Part shown: positions 1 through 6,419 of the stretch, piece by piece | Layout: each line of letters starts with the position of its first letter | Numbering within the stretch: the stretch's first letter is position 1 | NCBI GenBank assembly: GCA_045628845.1 | Contig: JAZQQE010000118.1 | Span: forward strand, 1-16,093 | Direction of reading: 5' to 3' | Length of the DNA: 16,093 nucleotides | Origin: RGIG7949 sp045628845 | GTDB taxonomy: Bacteria; Bacillota; Clostridia; Oscillospirales; Oscillospiraceae | Made by a program: the position numbers and the translations under genes | The notes under the pieces: generated by a model | Told to the model about the DNA's origin: nothing | Databases searched by the model: none | What the model saw: only the letters and a program-made list of their open reading frames with translations

Positions 1-1591
1 CTGTGAATACTTTACTTCCGCCCTGCTTTGTATAAGCCATATAATGTTCCCAGGCATTCTTAAGGTCGTCCTGGATCATTGCCCAGAATTCAAGAGATAC
101 GGTCTGCGCAAGACAATAATCAATGTAATAGAATGGGAAGGAATAAATATGGTGCTGTCTCTGCCAGCCTTCACCTTCGGAATAGAATGGGATATCTCCA
201 ACAAGTTTCATCCAAGGCATATAGATTCCTAAAAGTTCTTTCCATACACCATGTCTTTCTGCTGGAGTCATTTCCGGTTTCTCATAAACAATGTGCTGGA
301 AATGGTCAACCATTGTTCCATAAGGAATGAACTGAAGTGCTCCGGAAAGGTGGCTGTAATAGAACTTGCGGGTATCGGCTCCGAAGAAGCCCTCCGCCCA
401 CGGCCACGCGAAGAACTCCATCGACATGGAGTGTACCTCGCAGCCCTCGAGGCTCGGCCAGATATAATCTATGGGTATGCGTTTGCGGTTCATCCAGTCG
501 GCAAAGGCATGGCCTGCCTCATGGGTGACGACCTCAACGTCGTGCTGGGTGCCGTTGAAGTTGGCGAAAATGAACGGCATCTCGTAATCGTGCAGGCTCG
601 TGCAGTAGCCTCCGCCCGCCTTGCCCTCGGTGGAGAGCACGTCGAGCAGCTCGCCGTCGAGCATCTGGGAGAAGAACTCGCCCGACTCGGGAGAGAGCTC
701 GGAATAGAATTTCAGGCCCTGCGCGAGGATCTCATCCGGCGTGCCGCAGGGGCGCGGATTGCCGCTTCTGAATTCGAGGGCGGCGTCGGCAAAGCTGAGG
801 GGGTAATCCGTGCCGAGGCGCTTTGCCTGCTCCCTGTATATCCCGTCCGCGACGGGCACGAGGTACTTCACGACGGCGGCGCGGAACTTCTCCACGTCCT
901 CCTTCGTGTAGCAGTTGCGGCCCATGCGGTAGTATCCGAGCTCCGTGTAGCCGTCATAGCCGAGCTTGCGGCCCATGGTGTCGCGCAGATGCACGAGCTT
1001 GTCGTATATCCCGTCGAGCGCGGCCTGATTGTCCTTATACCATTTGCCCTCGGCCTTCCACGCGGCGAGGCGGCGCGCGTCGTCGGCATCGGTCTTGAAC
1101 GGGGTCATCTGCGATATCGTGTATACCCCGCCCTCAAACGGGATCTGCGCGGAGGCGAGTAGCTTTTCGTATTCCTGAGTGAGCTCGTTTTCCTCTTTGA
1201 GCTCGGGGATGATATCCGGCGAGAAGGTCTTGAGGGACATCTCTGCGTTCACGAACATGAGGTCGCCGTATTCGGCCGCGAAATCCGCGCGGAACGCGCT
1301 TGCGAGCATTGCTGCCGTCCACGCCTGCTCATACTCTTCGAGTTCGGGCATGGAGGCGTTCCAGAATTTCATCTCCGCGTCGTAGAATCCGTCGCGCGTG
1401 TCGATGGAATGGCGGATGGAGGCGAGCGTCTCGGCCGTGTAGACGTGCTTCCTCGCCTCTTCATGGCGCAGGAACGCATCCTTCGCCGCGGCGAAGTCGG
1501 GCGCGCTTTTCAGTTCCTCCGTGAGGCCGGCGAGCTGCTGCTTGACGCTCTCAAGGTCGGGGCGTTCATAGGGCATTTCGGAAAATTTCAC
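1..1591 (-). CDS. M3-family oligoendopeptidase (zinc metallopeptidase), 3' end cut by window edge
   Basis: Probable cytoplasmic zinc peptidase that trims oligopeptides. I see about 530 residues in one open frame that runs off the left edge; relatives are about 560 residues, so perhaps 30-40 C-terminal residues are missing. The zinc motif HEAGH lies at residues 357-361, and E385 in EVHSM is the likely third ligand, as in family M3. There is no signal peptide. I chose a GTG start at 1591 because AGGAGGG lies 7 bases upstream; the first in-frame ATG (residue 6) has no such site. It is separated from the upstream M32 gene by a terminator and has its own extended -10. Oddity: the part encoded by about 1-350 has AT-rich codons (AGA, GGA, TTA, CCA) and about 42% GC, while the rest is near 60%, yet the frame is unbroken. 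Family is confident; the exact subfamily (PepF or other) is not. Confidence 0.9.
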   Translation of the reverse strand, partial: MKFSEMPYERPDLESVKQQLAGLTEELKSAPDFAAAKDAFLRHEEARKHVYTAETLASIRHSIDTRDGFYDAEMKFWNASMPELEEYEQAWTAAMLASAFRADFAAEYGDLMFVNAEMSLKTFSPDIIPELKEENELTQEYEKLLASAQIPFEGGVYTISQMTPFKTDADDARRLAAWKAEGKWYKDNQAALDGIYDKLVHLRDTMGRKLGYDGYTELGYYRMGRNCYTKEDVEKFRAAVVKYLVPVADGIYREQAKRLGTDYPLSFADAALEFRSGNPRPCGTPDEILAQGLKFYSELSPESGEFFSQMLDGELLDVLSTEGKAGGGYCTSLHDYEMPFIFANFNGTQHDVEVVTHEAGHAFADWMNRKRIPIDYIWPSLEGCEVHSMSMEFFAWPWAEGFFGADTRKFYYSHLSGALQFIPYGTMVDHFQHIVYEKPEMTPAERHGVWKELLGIYMPWMKLVGDIPFYSEGEGWQRQHHIYSFPFYYIDYCLAQTVSLEFWAMIQDDLKNAWEHYMAYTKQGGSKVFT

Positions 1592-1634
1592 GCGGATTCC
1601 CTCCTATTCCGCCGGAATTTCCGGCAGATACGGC

Positions 1635-1643
1635 ATTATACCA
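1635..1643 (-). promoter_or_regulatory. Extended -10 promoter for the M3 peptidase gene
   Basis: On the minus strand the sequence reads TGG-TATAAT, a perfect -10 hexamer preceded by a TG extension. No good -35 lies at 16-18 bp. Transcription would begin near 1628, giving a leader of about 37 bases before the GTG start. A short dyad, GATAG-6-CTATC (1650-1665), lies immediately upstream. This is a motif call only. Confidence 0.55.
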
Positions 1644-1723
1644 ATATACGATAGTAGATTCTATCACAAATCGTTCCGTTCGACAATATGTGATTGCAGG
1701 AAACGAGAAAAAAATATGCAAAT

Positions 1724-1740
1724 ATACGGTATAACCGTAT
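1724..1740. repeat. Inverted repeat, possible operator upstream of the M3 peptidase gene
   Basis: ATACGGTATAACCGTAT is a perfect dyad with 7-bp arms and a 3-base centre, in an AT-rich stretch between the M32 terminator and the M3 promoter, about 80 bp upstream of the -10. It is too short and not followed by a U-run, so it is not a terminator. It has the shape of a regulator binding site; no cognate regulator is in the window. Confidence 0.35.
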
Positions 1741-1770
1741 CGGATATATCTATTTTTGCCGCTTTGGCAG

Positions 1771-1802
1771 AAAAAGGCCGGCGGGAAACGTCTCCGCCGG
1801 CC
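1771..1802 (-). terminator. Rho-independent terminator after the M32 gene
   Basis: The minus strand carries a perfect 9-bp stem, GGCCGGCGG/CCGCCGGCC, with a 9-base loop, directly followed by TTTTT. It begins 22 bases past the M32 stop and probably ends the MBOAT-SGNH-M32 transcript. Confidence 0.85.
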
Positions 1803-1824
1803 GTGTGATCTGATCCGGGGTCTT

Positions 1825-3324
1825 TCAAATCCCGTAGACGTCCCTGACCTTGCTCTCGAGATAGTCGAGATAGACGTTCGGGTCGAATCCCGCGCCGAGG
1901 ACGCGGTGAAGGAGCGCAGCGGGCGTGTAGAGGCTTCCGTGCTGCCAGATATTCCCGCGGTTCCAGCTGTTGACGGGGGCGAAGTCGCCGCGTGCTATGC
2001 ACCCGTCGACGTCCACGCTGCCGCGCATCTTCTGCAGGAACTGCGCGCCGTACGCGCTTCCGAGCGCGTAGGACGGGAAATAGCCGATGCTGCCGCCGGA
2101 CCAGTGGCTGTCCTGCAACACTCCGCGCCTGTCGTCGGGCACGTCGACTCCGAGGTACTCCTTATAGAGCCTGTTCCACTCGCCGGGCAGGTCGTGCACG
2201 GCGAGCTCGCCCGCCATGACGGCCTTTTCAAGCTCGTAGCGCACCATGACGTGCAGGCAGTACGTGACCTCGTCGGCCTCGGTGCGGATGAGGGAGGGCT
2301 GCACCTTGTTCACCGCGCGGTAGAAGTCCTCGGCGGTAAACCCCGCGGCCGACGGGAAGAGCTCGCAGAGCTTCGGGAAGGCGTACGCCGTGAAGGCGCG
2401 GCTCCTGCCGAGGATGTTCTCGTAGAAGCGGCTCTGGCTCTCGTGGATGCCCATCGAGACGCCGCCGTCGATGGCGGTGTAGGCGTACTCAGCGCGGCAT
2501 CCCGTTTCATACAGGGCGTGGCCGCCCTCGTGGATGACGGAGAACATCGAGGAGGAGAAATCATCCTCGTGATAGTGGGTCGTGATGCGCACGTCGAAGT
2601 GGGAGCCGAAGCTCGTCGTGAAGGGGTGCTCCGTCGTCGTGATGCCGACGTGGCCGAGGTCGAGCCCTATGGTCTTCATGAGCCAGAGGGACAGCTCCTC
2701 CTGCTTCGCGGTCGGGAACGTACCGCGGAGGACTCCGTCGTCGACCTGCGGGACCTCTCCGGCGCGGGCGATGAGCGGCACGAGCCTCGCGCGCACGGCG
2801 GAGAAGAATTTATCGCATTCCTCCATGGTCAGGCCGTCCTCGTACTCGCCGAGCCAGTAGTCGTACGGCTTCTTCGAGGGCTCTATATAGCCCGCGAAGC
2901 GGACGTTGGTGTCGAATATCTGTTTGAGTATGGGCTCGAAGAGAGCGAAATCGCTCGTCTCCTTGGCGGTATGCCAGACGTCGTCCGCCTCGACGAGTAG
3001 GCGCTGATAGGCGACGTACTCGTCCATGGGTATCTTCCGCATGCTGCGGATGTCCTTCAAAAGCAGGAACACCTGACGCTGCTCGGCCTCGTCGAGCTCA
3101 GCCTTGTTCGCGTCGAGGAATTCGAGCAGCTCCACCGTCTCCGCGCCCGTCGCGAGCTTGTAGCTCTCCTCGCTGAGCACGGCGAGGGTCTGCCCTCTGT
3201 TGGCCGCGGTGCCCTTCGGCGCCGCAGTCATGCCGTCGTAGCTGATGAGTGCGCCCGCGTGATCGTACGCGCTCATGCGAGCCTGCAGGGTCTTCAGCGC
3301 CCCGCGCGCTTCCGTTATGGTCAT
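1825..3324 (-). CDS. M32-family metallocarboxypeptidase (Taq/Pfu type)
   Basis: A 499-residue zinc carboxypeptidase that removes C-terminal residues from peptides, probably in the cytoplasm (no signal peptide). The zinc motif HEGGH is at residues 265-269, and E295 in the family signature HESQSRFYEN is the third ligand; their spacing matches Pfu carboxypeptidase. The length is normal for M32. I chose ATG at 3324 because GGAGG lies 7 bases upstream; the frame stays open to an ATG at 3423, but that one lies inside the upstream SGNH gene and has no such site. The upstream gene ends 37 bases away and no promoter is evident in between, so it is probably the last gene of the acyltransferase operon. 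A peptidase is an unexpected partner there; simple read-through is the plain explanation. Confidence 0.93.
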   Translation of the reverse strand: MTITEARGALKTLQARMSAYDHAGALISYDGMTAAPKGTAANRGQTLAVLSEESYKLATGAETVELLEFLDANKAELDEAEQRQVFLLLKDIRSMRKIPMDEYVAYQRLLVEADDVWHTAKETSDFALFEPILKQIFDTNVRFAGYIEPSKKPYDYWLGEYEDGLTMEECDKFFSAVRARLVPLIARAGEVPQVDDGVLRGTFPTAKQEELSLWLMKTIGLDLGHVGITTTEHPFTTSFGSHFDVRITTHYHEDDFSSSMFSVIHEGGHALYETGCRAEYAYTAIDGGVSMGIHESQSRFYENILGRSRAFTAYAFPKLCELFPSAAGFTAEDFYRAVNKVQPSLIRTEADEVTYCLHVMVRYELEKAVMAGELAVHDLPGEWNRLYKEYLGVDVPDDRRGVLQDSHWSGGSIGYFPSYALGSAYGAQFLQKMRGSVDVDGCIARGDFAPVNSWNRGNIWQHGSLYTPAALLHRVLGAGFDPNVYLDYLESKVRDVYGI

Positions 3325-3361
3325 GTCCGTACCTCCATATATATCCGTGTGTTTTTTTCTC

Positions 3362-4342
3362 TCATTCATGCCCGCAGGCGGCGAGCAGATACTGCGTCCG
3401 TTCGTCCCAATAAGCGTCCTCACCGCCGTCCGCGAGGCCGTATTCCTCCGCGAGGATATCGGCGAGCGCGCGGCTGAATTTCTCGGCGCCGTATTCGTTG
3501 AGGTGGATCGCGTCGTACCAGTCCGCCTCCGGGTCTATCCCGAGGGAGTCCGCGTCCTCCGTCATGTCGTGCAGCTCTATTCCGAGCTCTGCGAGGTCGG
3601 TGCGGAGCCTTTCACGCTCGGCGTCGGGGAGCGGCATGCGGGTCGGCGCTATGAATACGAATATCTCCGCGCCGTTTTCGGCGCAGTATTCGCTTATCTT
3701 ACGCATATAGGCGAGATTTTCGGCGTATACCTCCGCCTCCTGTGTTATCGGGCGCTCCGATATCTCCGGCGCTCCGGACGAATCCGAAAGCGCCGTGTGT
3801 CCCGCGGTGACGTCACGGCTGCGGGTGAGCCTCGCACGGATATCCTCTGCCGTGACCTCGCGCCAGCGGCCGTGGTATTCGAGCACGGGAAGCAGCAGGC
3901 CCGCCCTCGCGGAGGGCTCCGACGCCTCGAACACGGCGCGCAGTCTGTTCACCGAAGGCGGCATGTAGCCGACGTTCACCTTCGTGAAGTCCTGATATTT
4001 ATTGAAGAACATCCCCGTGGCCTCGATGACCGCGACGCGCGGCGACTGCGTCCGCAGAGCCTCCCTGACATAGAAATACGTCAGCGGGACGGTCTGCTCC
4101 GGGCCGCCCATGTTGAAAGAGCGTATCCCCCGCTGATCCCACAGCCAGCCGGGGGCGGCGTCGCAGTACGATATCGAGCTGCCGAAAAACAGCACGTCAA
4201 GGCTGTCACGCGGCTCAGCGAGATATCCGTTCCACGCGCAGCCGAACTCGTTCTGCGGAGGCATCAGCAGATACCCCGCAAGCAGGACGAGCAGCGCGAG
4301 CAGAACGAGCGCGAGCACGAATGCGGTGATCCTCTTTGCCAT
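3362..4342 (-). CDS. SGNH/GDSL-like protein, membrane-anchored partner of the MBOAT acyltransferase (AlgX/AlgJ/DltD-like role)
   Basis: 326 residues. A hydrophobic N-terminal segment (about 5-27) should anchor the protein with its catalytic domain outside. The SGNH blocks are visible: FFGSSISY at 52-59 with the nucleophile probably S56, FNMGG at 76-80, and D277-x-x-H280 followed by LN near the C terminus. By analogy with AlgX, PatB and DltD-type partners, it would transfer or hydrolyse an acyl (often acetyl) group on an extracellular polymer after the MBOAT protein exports it. The ATG is 8 bases after the MBOAT stop; its GAGG site overlaps that TGA, so translation is probably coupled. The acceptor polymer cannot be told, as no glycan or teichoic acid genes are nearby. 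Confidence 0.85.
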   Translation of the reverse strand: MAKRITAFVLALVLLALLVLLAGYLLMPPQNEFGCAWNGYLAEPRDSLDVLFFGSSISYCDAAPGWLWDQRGIRSFNMGGPEQTVPLTYFYVREALRTQSPRVAVIEATGMFFNKYQDFTKVNVGYMPPSVNRLRAVFEASEPSARAGLLLPVLEYHGRWREVTAEDIRARLTRSRDVTAGHTALSDSSGAPEISERPITQEAEVYAENLAYMRKISEYCAENGAEIFVFIAPTRMPLPDAERERLRTDLAELGIELHDMTEDADSLGIDPEADWYDAIHLNEYGAEKFSRALADILAEEYGLADGGEDAYWDERTQYLLAACGHE

Positions 4343-4350
4343 AGCTTACC

Positions 4351-5757
4351 TCAAAAACGAAAATACACGAACTGCTGAGGGTCGAAGCCCTCGCCGTACA
4401 CTCCGAATACCGCCGTCAGCAGGAGAAGCGCCGCGGCCGCGCCCCAGAAAACGAACGGGCCCGACTCGAAGCCGCGCTTTCCGCGGCGTATGCGTATATC
4501 CTCCCACACGCACGGCACCGCGAGCAGCGCCGCCATGAGCGCCGGGCGGCGCATTCCGGCAAGAGCCGAGAGCGAGACGCCCGTGCGTACCGTCAGCAGG
4601 ATGCGTTTTATGATGAATACTGCCTGCCCGGCACCGTCGGCGCGGAAGAATATCCATGCGCCCGTCACGAGGACGAAGGTCACTATGCCCTGCCACGCCG
4701 CGAGAAGGCGCGAATCCTCCCTTATGCCGAGGCGTGAACGGAGCCGGGCTCTGCCCTTCTGCGTGAGGCTCCCGGCGACCTGATACGCGCCGTTGAGGAG
4801 GCCCCATATAATGAACGAGACGTCCGCCCCGTGCCACATTCCGCTCACGGCGAAGACGATGAGGACGTTCACGAGTGTACGCGCACTCCCCTTGCGGTTT
4901 CCGCCGAGGGGCACGTACAGGTATTCGCGGAACCACCCTGTCAGGGAGATGTGCCAGCGCTTCCAGAAGTCCTTGACCGAGCGCGAGAGATAAGGCGCGT
5001 CGAAATTCTCGCCGAGGTCGAAGCCGAGCATCGACGCGGCGCCGAGCGCCATATCCGTATAGGCCGAGAAGTCGAAATATATCTGCATGGAATAGAGCAC
5101 CGCCGCTATTGCGAGGTCCGCCCCCGTCGAGGCGGCGGGGTCAGCGTACGCGGCGTTCACGAGAAGGCCGATCGTATCCGCGGCGGCGAGCTTCTTGAAG
5201 AGGCCCCACACGAAGCGGAAAAGGCCGTTTTTGAACTTCCCGGCGTCAAAGGGCCGCTGCTCTTTGAGCTGCGGCAGAAAGTCCCTCGCGCGCCCGACGG
5301 GGCCCGCAAGGAGCGCCGGGAAAAAGCTCACGAATACGGCGTAATCGGCAAGCGAGTGCTCCGCTTTTATCTTCCCGCGGTACACGTCGAAAAGGTAGCC
5401 CGCGACGGCGAACGAGAAAAATGACAGGCCGACGGGCACGGCGATGCCGCCCGCTCCGCCGAAGGCGCGCGAGATGAGTCCCGAATATTTGAGCCCGGCG
5501 AGCAGCGCGAGCACGAGGCACACGCCGAGCGCCGTCCACGCCCTGCGGCGGCGCGGCCATTTCTCGGCCGCGAGCGCGCAAAGCCAGCTCACCGCCGTCT
5601 CCCCGGCGAGCACGAACACCCATGCTCCGCCTGCGCGCCAGTAAAACCAGCACGCCGCGGCAAGAAGCCAGTACTTCCTGACCTTCGCCCCGAGCAGCCG
5701 GTATACTATCACGCACACGGCGAAAAACAAGGCAAATTCAAATGTTGTGAAGCTCAT
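4351..5757 (-). CDS. MBOAT-family membrane-bound O-acyltransferase (AlgI/DltB-like)
   Basis: 468 residues with many hydrophobic segments throughout. Hallmarks: GLSFFSF near 110-116, the AGPVGR block at 151-156, FDFSAYTDMA at 228-237, KRWHISLTGWFREYLYVPLG at 266-285, and the catalytic histidine H309 in SGMWHG. Known relatives move an acyl group from a cytoplasmic donor across the membrane for O-acylation of alginate, peptidoglycan, teichoic acid or other exopolymers. It heads a probable operon with the SGNH partner 8 bases downstream, the usual pairing. The ATG at 5757 is preceded by AAGGG at a suitable distance. Acyl donor and polymer are unknown. DltB is less likely because dltA, dltC and a recognisable dltD are absent. 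Confidence 0.92.
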   Translation of the reverse strand: MSFTTFEFALFFAVCVIVYRLLGAKVRKYWLLAAACWFYWRAGGAWVFVLAGETAVSWLCALAAEKWPRRRRAWTALGVCLVLALLAGLKYSGLISRAFGGAGGIAVPVGLSFFSFAVAGYLFDVYRGKIKAEHSLADYAVFVSFFPALLAGPVGRARDFLPQLKEQRPFDAGKFKNGLFRFVWGLFKKLAAADTIGLLVNAAYADPAASTGADLAIAAVLYSMQIYFDFSAYTDMALGAASMLGFDLGENFDAPYLSRSVKDFWKRWHISLTGWFREYLYVPLGGNRKGSARTLVNVLIVFAVSGMWHGADVSFIIWGLLNGAYQVAGSLTQKGRARLRSRLGIREDSRLLAAWQGIVTFVLVTGAWIFFRADGAGQAVFIIKRILLTVRTGVSLSALAGMRRPALMAALLAVPCVWEDIRIRRGKRGFESGPFVFWGAAAALLLLTAVFGVYGEGFDPQQFVYFRF

Positions 5758-5794
5758 ACCCTGCCCTTTCCGCTGCCGTTATCCCTGCGTCCGT

Positions 5795-5823
5795 ATTATA
5801 ACGGACGCCCCGGGCTTTTTCAA
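5795..5823 (-). promoter_or_regulatory. Consensus promoter of the MBOAT-SGNH-M32 operon, with a dyad over the -10
   Basis: Minus strand: TTGAAA (5818-5823), 17-bp spacer, TATAAT (5795-5800); start near 5788 and a leader of about 31 bases. The TGA stop of the upstream GNAT gene is part of the -35 hexamer. The dyad GTCCGT-6-ACGGAC (5789-5806) flanks the -10 exactly and could be a repressor site. Confidence 0.75.
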
Positions 5824-6308
5824 CCGCGCCCCGCGGGGCTCTGCCCGGCGAGCTTCGTCAGCGTATCGCCCGTCACGCGGTACGTCGTCCATTCGTCCAT
5901 GGGCACGGCACCGCGCGAGAGATAGAAATCTATGCTCGGTCTGTTCCAGTCGAGGCACCACCATTCGAGCCTGCCGCAGCCGCGCTCGACGGCAATACGC
6001 GCAAGCTCCGCGAGCAGGCCCTTCCCGTACCCTCTGCCCCGCTCTCCGGGCAGAACGTACAGATCCTCGAGGTATATGCCCGCACGGCCGAGGAAGGTCG
6101 AGAAGTTATGGAAGAACAGCGCGAAGCCGACCTCCCTGCCCTCCGCGCAGACGAATATGACCTCCGCCTTCTTCTTTTCGAATATCCATTCGCGCAGGAG
6201 CTCCTCCGTCGCGACGACCTGCTCCGACATCTTCTCATATTCGGCGAGGCCCTTTATGAAGGCAAGGATCTTCCCGGCGTCTTTTTCCTCCGCAAATCTG
6301 AAATCCAT
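5820..6308 (-). CDS. GNAT-family N-acetyltransferase (spermidine/thialysine acetyltransferase-like)
   Basis: A 162-residue cytoplasmic enzyme expected to move acetyl from acetyl-CoA to an amine. The acetyl-CoA loop is PGERGRGYGKGLL at 87-99 (R/QxxGxG/A type). The run from IYLEDLYV through WWCLDWN and IDFYLSRGA is typical of the SSAT-like branch that acetylates polyamines or thialysine, so such a small amine is the best guess. Start: ATG at 6308, with GGAGG 8 bases upstream. A longer in-frame ATG (6329) sits essentially on the predicted transcription start and has no binding site. The gene has its own promoter and lies just past the HD-GYP terminator. Its stop codon overlaps the next promoter. 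Substrate unproven. Confidence 0.88.
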   Translation of the reverse strand: MDFRFAEEKDAGKILAFIKGLAEYEKMSEQVVATEELLREWIFEKKKAEVIFVCAEGREVGFALFFHNFSTFLGRAGIYLEDLYVLPGERGRGYGKGLLAELARIAVERGCGRLEWWCLDWNRPSIDFYLSRGAVPMDEWTTYRVTGDTLTKLAGQSPAGRG

Positions 6309-6335
6309 GGCACAGTCCTCCGTTTCCATGACACG

Positions 6336-6365
6336 ATTATACACCGCCGCGCGCCCGCGGGGCAA
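6336..6365 (-). promoter_or_regulatory. Promoter of the GNAT gene
   Basis: Minus strand: TTGCCC (6360-6365), 18-bp very GC-rich spacer, perfect TATAAT (6336-6341). Transcription would start near 6329, about 21 bases before the chosen ATG, which supports the 6308 start over longer ones. Confidence 0.6.
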
Positions 6366-6369
6366 TCCC

Positions 6370-6418
6370 GGAAAACAAAGAAAGAGCCTCCCCGCGGGGA
6401 AGCTCTTTTTTGTTTTCC
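6370..6418 (-). terminator. Long hairpin terminator after the HD-GYP gene
   Basis: A 49-base near-perfect hairpin: outer arms GGAAAACAAA/TTTGTTTTCC, inner AGAGC/GCTCT and a core CCCCGCGGGG. Read on the minus strand the GC core is followed by CTTTGTTTT. It starts two bases past the HD-GYP stop. The A-rich arm gives a U-run on the other strand too, so it may work in both directions. Confidence 0.8.
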
Positions 6419-6419
6419 G

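Noticed and set aside
1756..3000. A 414-codon plus-strand frame opposite the M32 gene, and similar long frames at 251-1162, 3275-4378, 6873-8222 and 13402-14706
   Set aside because: All lie opposite well-supported minus-strand genes, lack good ribosome sites and have low-complexity translations. They are codon-bias shadows.
3325..3423. Longer M32 start at 3423
   Set aside because: It would overlap the SGNH gene's coding end, has no ribosome site, and the GGAGG-preceded ATG at 3324 gives the normal family length.
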